From assembly GCA_030699055.1 (NCBI GenBank), contig JAUYKX010000014.1, positions 1 through 5,197 on the forward strand: DNA of 5,197 bases, given 5' to 3'. The notes under the pieces were generated by a model that searched no databases, was not told where the DNA came from, and saw only the letters and a program-made list of their open reading frames with translations. The number at the start of each line of letters is the position of its first letter. The stretch's first letter is position 1. This DNA comes from Candidatus Nanopelagicales bacterium (GTDB lineage: Bacteria > Actinomycetota > Actinomycetes > S36-B12 > UBA10799). Of the stretch, positions 1 to 5,197 are shown piece after piece. The position numbers were made by a program, and so were the translations under genes.

Positions 1-1258
1 GACCACGATCTTCGCCAACCCGCACATGCCGCAGATGTCGGACTACTACGAACCGTGGACGTACGACTACGAGCATGTGATCAACGCGCCGGCGGGTAAC
101 GACTTCCCCGTCGCCCGGCCGAAGTCATTGATCACCGGACAGGACATGAAGATCACTTGGGGTCCGAACTGGGACGACGACCTGGGTGGGGCTCCTGAGC
201 ACGGTCCAAAGGATCCGCTCCTGGCAAAGATGGAGCAGAAGGTCAAGTTCGAGTTCGAGCAAGCCTTCATGTTCTATCTGCCCCGAATCTGCGAGCACTG
301 CCTCAATCCGGCCTGTGTCTCATCGTGCCCCTCTGGTGCCATGTACAAGCGCAGCGAGGATGGGATCGTGCTGGTCGATCAGGACCGGTGTCGGGCCTGG
401 CGCATGTGTGTATCCGGTTGTCCGTACAAGAAGGTTTACTTCAACCACAAGACCGGCAAGTCGGAGAAGTGTACGTTTTGCTATCCGCGCATCGAACATG
501 GTCAGACGACGGTTTGCTCCGAGACCTGCGTTGGCAGGTTGCGCTATGTCGGGGTGTTCCTCTACGACGCTGATCGGGTCACGGAAGCGGCGACTGTCGT
601 TGACGAACAGCAACTGATGGCAGCTCAGAAGTCGTTGTTGCTCGACGCCCGGGATCCAGAGGTCATCGAGGCGGCCAAGCGTGACGGTATCCCCGGGGAG
701 TGGATCAAGGCGGCACAGAAGTCACCGGTCTACGATCTGGCCTGCCGTTACAACGTGGCGCTGCCGCTGCATCCCGAGTATCGGACGCTGCCGATGGTCT
801 GGTACATCCCTCCGTTGTCGCCGGTGGTCGATGCGCTGGTCACGACCGGGCACGACGGCGAGGATATCGGGAACTTGTTCGGGGCGATCGACGCGATGCG
901 AATCCCGACGGAATACCTGGCTCAATTGTTCACGGCTGGGGATGTGGATGCGGTGGCCAAGGTGCTGCGCACGTTGGCGGCTATGCGAGCCCACATGCGT
1001 CGAGCCAACCTCGGCGAGACCGTCGATCCGTCGATTTCTTCGGCCGTGGGGATGAGCGTCGAAGAAATCGAGGCTCTTTACCGGCTGTTGGCGATCGCCA
1101 AGTACGAGGATCGGTTTGTCATTCCCCAGGCGCACGGTGAGGTGGCATCGGCGTTCGACGACGAGCTGCCCGGGTGTTCTGTCGCGTGGGACGCGCACGG
1201 GGAGGGAAGCCCAACGCCGGTGACAATCGGCGGATTCGACCCGAACCGGCACGGTTGA
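1..1258 (+). CDS. narH: Respiratory nitrate reductase beta subunit NarH (5' end missing)
   Basis: This is the iron-sulfur subunit that passes electrons from the NarI hemes to the molybdenum site of NarG at the cytoplasmic face of the membrane. The frame is open from base 2, and the first ATG at 26 is internal. Comparison with the remembered E. coli NarH (about 512 residues) suggests that some 85-90 N-terminal residues, including the first cysteine group, lie upstream. Three cysteine groups are visible: CEHCLNPACVSSC (Cys codons at 290, 299, 314, 326), CRAWRMCVSGC (389, 407, 419) and CTFC...CSETC (470, 479, 515, 527). In the middle group Trp (codon 398) replaces the second Cys, as in known NarH proteins, where this group ligates a [3Fe-4S] cluster. 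Later hallmarks are LPLHPEYRTLPMVWY and LAIAKYEDRFVIP. The stop is TGA at 1256-1258, 5 bases before narJ. The only small oddity is Ala where E. coli has Gly in CRGW. Identification is firm. Confidence 0.97.
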   Translation, partial: TTIFANPHMPQMSDYYEPWTYDYEHVINAPAGNDFPVARPKSLITGQDMKITWGPNWDDDLGGAPEHGPKDPLLAKMEQKVKFEFEQAFMFYLPRICEHCLNPACVSSCPSGAMYKRSEDGIVLVDQDRCRAWRMCVSGCPYKKVYFNHKTGKSEKCTFCYPRIEHGQTTVCSETCVGRLRYVGVFLYDADRVTEAATVVDEQQLMAAQKSLLLDARDPEVIEAAKRDGIPGEWIKAAQKSPVYDLACRYNVALPLHPEYRTLPMVWYIPPLSPVVDALVTTGHDGEDIGNLFGAIDAMRIPTEYLAQLFTAGDVDAVAKVLRTLAAMRAHMRRANLGETVDPSISSAVGMSVEEIEALYRLLAIAKYEDRFVIPQAHGEVASAFDDELPGCSVAWDAHGEGSPTPVTIGGFDPNRHG

Positions 1259-1263
1259 TTGCC

Positions 1264-1929
1264 ATGGCGAAGATGACCAGCGAGGTTGGGACCAGGAGTC
1301 AGCGCCGAGCGGCGCTGATCCTGGCATCCCGATTGTTCGCGTATCCGGATGAAGCGCTCGTCGCTGACTTGCCCGTGATGAAGGAAGTGGCGGCTTCGCT
1401 TCCCGCCGATTGGCGCACTTTGGCTGAGGACTACCTGTCGGCGATCAGTGGGCGGGAATTGTTGGACCTGCAATCCGAGTATGTGTCGATTTTTGACATG
1501 AAGCGACGCTGCTGTCTCTACCTGACGTACTACCTGAACGGAGACACCCGGCGGCGAGGTATGGCGTTGTGGCGGTTCCAGGAGACTTACCGCATGGCCG
1601 GCTGGCAGGTCAACCATGGCGAGTTGCCTGACTTCCTCCCGGTATTGCTCGAGTTCGCGGCGGCCGGGTCGGACGAGGAGCTGGCGGCGCGGGAGCTTCT
1701 GGAGGAGCATCGCGAAGGGCTGGAGGTGCTGCAGGCCGCTCTGGTGAAGTTCGGCTCGCCAGCGGCAGTTGTGGCGACGTTGGTGCTGTCGATGCTGCCC
1801 GCATTGACCCCCGAACAGCAGGAGGCCGCTCAAAGGCTGGTGGCCCAAGGTCCGCCGACCGAGGTGGTGGGCTTGATGAATCTCGAACCTTTCAGTGCAG
1901 TTGACGAGTCCATTGGAGCGCGCGCATGA
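1264..1929 (+). CDS. narJ: Nitrate reductase molybdenum cofactor assembly chaperone NarJ
   Basis: This is a cytoplasmic chaperone of the NarJ/TorD family. It binds NarG, assists cofactor insertion and delays membrane docking until the enzyme is complete, but is not part of the final enzyme. The 221-residue length suits the family. Visible hallmarks are an N-terminal helix SRLFAYPDEAL (residues 22-32), EYVSIFD (72-78), GDTRRRG (93-99) followed by FQETYRMAGW (105-114), and ELPDFLPVLLEF (120-131). The C-terminal half is helical and acidic. The start is uncertain. ATG 1264 lies 5 bases after the narH stop but has no clear ribosome-binding site, so translation is probably coupled to narH. An in-frame TTG at 1255 overlaps the narH stop as TTGA, an in-frame ATG lies at 1273, and GTG codons lie at 1174 and 1186. 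The last four bases overlap narI. The family call is firm; the start is only likely. Confidence 0.94.
   Translation: MAKMTSEVGTRSQRRAALILASRLFAYPDEALVADLPVMKEVAASLPADWRTLAEDYLSAISGRELLDLQSEYVSIFDMKRRCCLYLTYYLNGDTRRRGMALWRFQETYRMAGWQVNHGELPDFLPVLLEFAAAGSDEELAARELLEEHREGLEVLQAALVKFGSPAAVVATLVLSMLPALTPEQQEAAQRLVAQGPPTEVVGLMNLEPFSAVDESIGARA
1915..1918 (+). promoter_or_regulatory. Ribosome-binding site of narI
   Basis: GGAG lies inside the end of narJ, 7 bases before the narI ATG. It supports 1926 as the start and shows that narI can recruit ribosomes itself as well as through the ATGA overlap with narJ. Confidence 0.65.
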
Positions 1930-2675
1930 CCGCTGTTAGAGAGTTCTTTTTCGTCATTTTTCCGTACATTTGTTTGGCCTCGTTTGTCTTGGGTCATTTC
2001 TGGCGCTACCACTACGACAAGTTCGGGTGGACTAGCCACTCGAGCCAGTTGTACGAATCCAAGACTTTGCGCTGGGCGAGTCCGATGTGGCACTTCGGTT
2101 TGCTAATGGTGTTGCTCGGGCATGTCAGCGGGCTGCTCATTCCCGAGTCGTGGACCGAGGCGCTTGGCATTAGCGAGAGCATGTATCACGCTGGTGCGTT
2201 GGGACTGGGCGGCATATTCGGCGTGATTATGTTCATTGGATTTGTGGGTTTGGTGGCGCGTCGCCTGGCGACCGGGTCGGTTCGAATTTCCTCTCTGCCC
2301 AGCGACAAGTTCATGTACCCGTTGTTGACGATCGTGATCGTGCTCGGTCTGATAAATACGCTGTATTTCCAGATTTTCGACGTGTACAACTATCGGCCGA
2401 CAATTTCGGAGTGGTTCCGGTCAATCTTCTACCTCCACCCGGATGCAAGCCTGGTTACCGGAGCGCCCTGGTCGTACCAGCTTCATGCGGTGTTCGCGTT
2501 CCTGTTGATTGGTATCTGGCCGTACACCAGGTTGGTTCACGTGCTGTCTGTGCCGATCTGGTACCTGAAGCGGCCTTACGTCGTGTACCGCTCGCGCAAG
2601 CCTGAACTTGATGCGAACGGCCGCGATCCCCGTCCCGGCTGGGAGCGGCCTGGACTGGAGAAGTCACGTCGGTAA
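1926..2675 (+). CDS. narI: Respiratory nitrate reductase gamma subunit NarI (cytochrome b)
   Basis: This is the integral membrane subunit that anchors NarGH, oxidises quinol and carries two b-type hemes. It has 249 residues. Five hydrophobic segments are visible at roughly 6-27, 53-72, 88-112, 129-149 and 186-206, the family's usual number. Histidines occur at 56, 66, 187 and 205, the same positions as the four heme ligands remembered for E. coli NarI, so both hemes should be present. The first helix begins within a few residues of the start and there is no cleavable signal, as expected. The C-terminus (from about 215) is basic and hydrophilic, ending EKSRR, and probably faces the cytoplasm. 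The start at 1926 overlaps the narJ stop as ATGA and has GGAG 7 bases upstream. TAA at 2673-2675 ends the narHJI run. Nothing is missing. Confidence 0.96.
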   Translation: MTAVREFFFVIFPYICLASFVLGHFWRYHYDKFGWTSHSSQLYESKTLRWASPMWHFGLLMVLLGHVSGLLIPESWTEALGISESMYHAGALGLGGIFGVIMFIGFVGLVARRLATGSVRISSLPSDKFMYPLLTIVIVLGLINTLYFQIFDVYNYRPTISEWFRSIFYLHPDASLVTGAPWSYQLHAVFAFLLIGIWPYTRLVHVLSVPIWYLKRPYVVYRSRKPELDANGRDPRPGWERPGLEKSRR

Positions 2676-2695
2676 GTAGTTCATGCCGGTTTCGG

Positions 2696-2718
2696 TGTGT
2701 GTCGACTTGCGACGCACA
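2696..2718 (+). repeat. Small hairpin / inverted repeat just after narI
   Basis: The arms TGTGTGTCG (2696-2704) and CGACGCACA (2710-2718) pair over 9 bp around a 5-base loop, with one G-T wobble at the middle pair. It starts 20 bases after the narI stop and has no T-run behind it. It could be a weak part of the operon's termination signal, a processing site, or a protein-binding dyad. The sequence alone does not separate these. Confidence 0.35.
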
Positions 2719-2736
2719 AACTGAGTCGGTACTAAT
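2707..2736 (+). promoter_or_regulatory. Weak candidate promoter for the TDT/SLAC1 gene
   Basis: TTGCGA (2707-2712) and ACTAAT (2731-2736) each match the sigma-70-type consensus at four of six bases and are 18 bases apart. This is the best pair seen in the gap. The -35 element would overlap the right arm of the small hairpin. A transcript from here would begin near 2743 and carry the strong hairpin in its leader. The call is weak, and the gene may instead be read from the nar operon. Confidence 0.2.
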
Positions 2737-2750
2737 ACATTTGATCAATA

Positions 2751-2788
2751 GCACCCGGCCCCGAGGGCAATCCTTCGGGGCCGGGTGC
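2751..2788 (+). terminator. Strong GC-rich hairpin, probable terminator of the nar operon
   Basis: GCACCCGGCCCCGA (2751-2764) pairs perfectly with TCGGGGCCGGGTGC (2775-2788). The inner bases add two G-C pairs and one G-T pair, leaving a CAAT tetraloop at 2768-2771, so the stem is about 17 bp. No T-run follows, which is common for terminators of high-GC Gram-positive bacteria. It ends only 16 bases before the first ATG of the next gene, so any separate promoter for that gene almost has to lie upstream of it. Its role as terminator, attenuator or mRNA end stabiliser is inferred; the structure itself is plain. Confidence 0.6.
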
Positions 2789-2819
2789 TGCCGTACCAGA
2801 GACGATGGGATCAAAGCCA

Positions 2820-3887
2820 ATGACTCAAGCTGCAGTTGAGACCACGCTAGGCGGGCGGGCGAGTAACAGCATCCGGACCCTCAACCCCGGGTACTTCGCC
2901 TTGGTCATGGCTACTGGCATCGTCTCGGTTGGCCTGCACAACAACGGTTGGGATGTCGCATCGGTCGCCCTGCTGTGGGTCAGTGCAATCGCGTACGCGG
3001 TGCTGGTCGTGCTGTACCTGGTGCGTCTGATCAAGTTCCGCAAGGAAATGGTCGCCGACTTCGTTAACCCGGCGACTTCGTTCGCCTTCTTCACCATCGT
3101 GGCCGGGACGAACGTGCTTGGGACGAGGATCGCGATTGACGGCCACCTAAATGTGGCCATGGTATTCCTGGTCTTCTCTACCATCGCCTGGATCTTTCTT
3201 GGCTACGGCATACCCTGGGCCTCGTTTTTCGGGCCAGCCAAACGGCCGTTGTTGAAGCCCGCAAACGGCACGTGGCTGATCTGGACCGTTGCCACCCAGT
3301 CGGTGGCCGTGCTCGCGGCGACTCTGGAGCCGCACTTCGAACTGATTAGGCGCGAGTTGGCGATACTGGCCGTTTGCTGCTGGGCGATCGGGCTGGGGAT
3401 CTACGTTATCGTGATCATTACGCTGCACATCAGACTGATGACAGTCGAACCGGACCCGAAGGACTTCACCACCCCGTATTGGATTTCCATGGGGGCCTTG
3501 GCGATCACCATTTTGGCCGGTGGCAAGATCACCGAGATGGCGAGTGCGCCGATGGTGAATGCCACCAGGGACATGGTGTCAGCCGGCTCGGTGCTGTGTT
3601 GGGCAGTGGGGACGTGGCTGATTCCGCCAATCCTGGCTGTCGGGTACTGGCGTCATTTCCGGCACAAGGTGCCGCTCAACTACCAGGCGCCACTCTGGAG
3701 CATGGTCTTCCCCTTGGGCATGTATGCGGTTTCGTCTGACACCATCGGACAGGCCGTGGACCTTCCTGTGGTGCAAGGAGTTGGCTACTGGGAGCTCTGG
3801 ATCGCATTCATTGTGTGGATTGTTGTGTTCTTCGGAATGCTCAAGAACCTAACGAAGACGGTCGTGCTGCAACCAAGGGTTAAGTAG
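2820..3887 (+). CDS. TDT/SLAC1-family membrane transporter (TehA/Mae1-like anion channel or carrier)
   Basis: This is a polytopic membrane protein of the tellurite-resistance/dicarboxylate transporter family, which includes bacterial TehA, yeast Mae1 and the plant anion channel SLAC1. About ten hydrophobic helices fill its 355 residues, matching the family topology. Family-like stretches are NPGYFALVMATGIVS near the start, NPATSFAFFTIVAGTNVLG around the third helix, ANGTWLIW before the fifth, and WSMVFPLGMYAV in the ninth (that FPL Phe is residue 297). ATG 2820 is preferred because GGGA (2807-2810) sits 9 bases upstream. ATG 2805 would add five residues but has no well-spaced site. The gene follows narI on the same strand and precedes narK, so nitrate or nitrite is a reasonable guess at substrate, but C4-dicarboxylate or other anion transport is equally allowed by the family. 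Despite the family name, tellurite resistance should not be assumed. Family call firm, substrate unknown. Confidence 0.88.
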   Translation: MTQAAVETTLGGRASNSIRTLNPGYFALVMATGIVSVGLHNNGWDVASVALLWVSAIAYAVLVVLYLVRLIKFRKEMVADFVNPATSFAFFTIVAGTNVLGTRIAIDGHLNVAMVFLVFSTIAWIFLGYGIPWASFFGPAKRPLLKPANGTWLIWTVATQSVAVLAATLEPHFELIRRELAILAVCCWAIGLGIYVIVIITLHIRLMTVEPDPKDFTTPYWISMGALAITILAGGKITEMASAPMVNATRDMVSAGSVLCWAVGTWLIPPILAVGYWRHFRHKVPLNYQAPLWSMVFPLGMYAVSSDTIGQAVDLPVVQGVGYWELWIAFIVWIVVFFGMLKNLTKTVVLQPRVK

Positions 3888-3900
3888 CCCGGGTCTTTGA

Positions 3901-3950
3901 CCATTGCCGGCCGAGAGAGGCCATGGATCGCGGCCACTGTGAGGCAATGG
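3901..3950 (+). terminator. Inverted repeat after the TDT/SLAC1 gene, possible terminator
   Basis: CCATTGCC (3901-3908) and GGCAATGG (3943-3950) are perfect 8-bp arms around 34 bases. Inside, GGCC at 3909-3912 and 3919-3922 can form a second small stem continuing the left arm, giving a branched fold. It starts 13 bases after the stop codon at 3885-3887, a usual place for a terminator, but the long interior and absence of a T-run make the role uncertain. Confidence 0.28.
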
Positions 3951-3966
3951 GCAGCAATCAGTGTGA

Positions 3967-3980
3967 GGTTGTAGACAACC
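3967..3980. promoter_or_regulatory. Perfect 14-base palindrome, possible regulator-binding site ahead of narK
   Basis: GGTTGTAGACAACC has 6-bp arms around AG and lies about 108 bases before the narK start. The core TTGT-N2-ACAA resembles operators of FadR-subfamily GntR regulators, a resemblance recalled from memory rather than a match to a known site. No convincing -35/-10 pair was found beside it. Confidence 0.25.
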
Positions 3981-4075
3981 GGGATGAATTGAGCCACATA
4001 CCGCTCGATTTCCGTTGAGTCGGGGGCACACTGGGTCGTGGTCATCAGGTGACCGCCTGGGGCCTAACGTCTCAG

Positions 4076-4081
4076 AAGGGA
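4076..4081 (+). promoter_or_regulatory. Ribosome-binding site of narK
   Basis: AAGGGA lies 7 bases before the ATG at 4089. It is one of the better-placed ribosome-binding sites in the window and fixes the narK start, which is useful because the gene's N-terminus is otherwise variable. Confidence 0.7.
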
Positions 4082-4088
4082 ATCGCCA

Positions 4089-5197
4089 ATGAGCGCGTCT
4101 GTTCCAGTCTCGAAACCTCCCGACGGATCGGGTAATCGCACGCGGACCGGCATGTTGGTAATGGCAACGCTGGGGTTTGCACTTAACTTCTGGGCTTGGG
4201 CACTGCTCAGCCCGTTAGCGCCAGCTTTCAAGGAACAACTCAGTTTGTCTGCGTTTCAGCAGGCATTGATTGTGGCTGTGCCGGTCATTGTCGGCTCGCT
4301 CGGCCGCATTCCCGTCGGCGCCCTCACGGACAAACACGGTGCTCGGATTATGTTCCCGATCGTGTCTTTGCTGACTGTGATCGCAGTGCTGTACATCGGG
4401 CTGTTCGGGCAGAAGTCACTGACCACCCTGCTGGTGGGGGGTTTCTTCTTGGGCATTGGCGGCACGGCGTTCGCCGTTGGCGTGCCTTATGTCAACGGGT
4501 GGTTTCCTCCCGAGCGCCGGGGCCTGGCGATCGGTTTGTTCGGCGTGGGTATGGGCGGCACCGCCATCTCGGGTCTGACCACGGTGAACCTTGCCCGATC
4601 CTGGGGTGAAACGGCGCCCTTCATCGCGGCAGCTGTTGTGCTTGTGGTGTACGCGGCCTTGGCCGCACTGATCATGCGCGAACCACCCTCATGGGCGCCG
4701 TCGACAGTTTCGGTGGCCAAGCGGTTGACCCGGACCATGAAGCTCTCGGTCACTTGGTACGCGTCGGCTCTTTACGCCGTGACCTTCGGTGGCTTTGTCG
4801 CGTTCTCTGTGTACCTAGTGGCGTACCTGGAGAGTGGTTACGGGTTGGACCGGGCCGATGCCGCCTATCGGCTGGCAGGTTTCGTGCTGGTTGCGGTGGC
4901 TTTGCGACCCGTCGGTGGTTGGCTGTCTGACAAGATCGGCCCAAGTCGGGTGTTGGCTGCGGTGTTTGTGGTGGTTGGGGTCGCCGCTGCTGTCCAGTCC
5001 ACTACCCCTGAGTTGATGCCGGTCGGAACCACCTCCTTCTTGGTGATGGCTGGCGCGCTCGGTGCTGGCGCCGGGGCAACATTCAGTTTCGTTGCCATCA
5101 TGGCGCCATCCAACGCGGTGGGTGCTGTTACCGGCTTTGTCGGTGCTGCCGGCGGTCTGGGCGGTTTCGTGCCCCCATTGATCATGGGAGCCGCCTA
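4089..5197 (+). CDS. narK: NarK-type nitrate/nitrite transporter, MFS family (3' end missing)
   Basis: This is an inner-membrane carrier that imports nitrate and/or exports nitrite for the cytoplasm-facing nitrate reductase. The frame is open for 369 codons to the window edge; related proteins usually exceed 400 residues, so perhaps the last one or two helices are missing. The first ~20 residues are polar, then membrane helices follow. GRIPVGALTDKHGAR (72-86) carries the MFS helix 2-3 loop motif, and its Arg73 fits the nitrate-binding Arg89 of E. coli NarK. LRPVGGWLSDKIG (272-284) is the matching motif of the second half, with Arg273 at the Arg305 position. Glycine-rich nitrate signatures are visible at GVGMGG (152-157) and GAAGGLGGF (352-360). 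Both arginine motifs resemble the NarK1/NasA-like group often assigned to proton-coupled nitrate uptake, but mode of transport is an inference. Start chosen at ATG 4089 with AAGGGA 7 bases before. No break is seen. Confidence 0.93.
   Translation, partial: MSASVPVSKPPDGSGNRTRTGMLVMATLGFALNFWAWALLSPLAPAFKEQLSLSAFQQALIVAVPVIVGSLGRIPVGALTDKHGARIMFPIVSLLTVIAVLYIGLFGQKSLTTLLVGGFFLGIGGTAFAVGVPYVNGWFPPERRGLAIGLFGVGMGGTAISGLTTVNLARSWGETAPFIAAAVVLVVYAALAALIMREPPSWAPSTVSVAKRLTRTMKLSVTWYASALYAVTFGGFVAFSVYLVAYLESGYGLDRADAAYRLAGFVLVAVALRPVGGWLSDKIGPSRVLAAVFVVVGVAAAVQSTTPELMPVGTTSFLVMAGALGAGAGATFSFVAIMAPSNAVGAVTGFVGAAGGLGGFVPPLIMGAA

Noticed and set aside
722..1848. Two long overlapping minus-strand open frames (722-1327 and 1078-1848) opposite narH and narJ
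   Set aside because: They lie opposite firmly identified genes, are rich in Arg, Gln, His and Pro as expected for shadows of GC-rich coding DNA, and show no recognisable motif.
2728..2737. CGGTACTAAT resembling the 3' end of 23S rRNA
   Set aside because: The likeness covers only about ten bases. The sequence before it is the narI end and a small hairpin, and no other rRNA sequence is present, so there is no rRNA gene or fragment.
2741..2748. TTGATCAA as an FNR/CRP-type site before the TDT/SLAC1 gene
   Set aside because: The half-sites TTGAT and ATCAA overlap instead of being separated by four bases, so the spacing is wrong for FNR. An 8-base palindrome is easily found by chance.
4196..4609. 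Plus-strand open frame of 137 codons inside the narK region
   Set aside because: It is in a different frame from narK, whose own frame runs unbroken from 4089 with clear transporter motifs. This is an out-of-frame shadow.
1..5197. Mobile elements, CRISPR arrays, tRNA genes or phage genes
   Set aside because: No direct repeat arrays, transposase-like proteins, terminal repeats or tRNA-like folds were seen. Gene order and base composition are even across the window.

Overview
The window is a stretch of a respiratory nitrate-reduction locus, with all recognised genes on the + strand. The DNA is moderately high in GC. NarH, NarJ and NarI read like the versions found in Gram-positive, high-GC Actinomycetota: a short NarJ, an arginine-rich NarI tail and G/C-ending codons. 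That assignment is inferred from protein character, and genus cannot be fixed from this window.

Layout. Positions 1-1258 hold the 3' part of narH (iron-sulfur beta subunit), with its N-terminus and presumably narG lying upstream of the window. narJ (1264-1929, assembly chaperone) follows after 5 bases, and narI (1926-2675, di-heme membrane subunit) overlaps narJ by 4 bases as ATGA. The three are clearly one translationally coupled transcript. A gap of about 145 bases then carries a small 9-bp hairpin, a weak promoter-like pair and a strong GC-rich hairpin (2751-2788). Next comes a ten-helix TDT/SLAC1-family membrane protein (2820-3887). A second gap of about 200 bases contains an inverted repeat just after that gene and a perfect 14-base palindrome that could be an operator. 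The last gene (4089 to the window end, cut off) is a NarK-type nitrate/nitrite transporter of the major facilitator superfamily, with both nitrate-contacting arginine positions and the glycine-rich signature motifs.

How the genes work together. NarG (off-window), NarH and NarI form the membrane-bound enzyme that oxidises quinol and reduces nitrate at a cytoplasm-facing site. NarJ helps load the molybdenum cofactor into NarG. Because reduction happens inside the cell, nitrate must enter and nitrite must leave: NarK fits that job, and the TDT/SLAC1 protein between narI and narK may be a second anion route. That last point is an inference from family and context.

Nothing here looks like a wholly new system. 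The points most worth a second look are the SLAC1-type gene placed inside the nar/narK locus, the arrangement of hairpins in front of it, the palindrome ahead of narK, and a weak minus-strand reading frame in the second gap.
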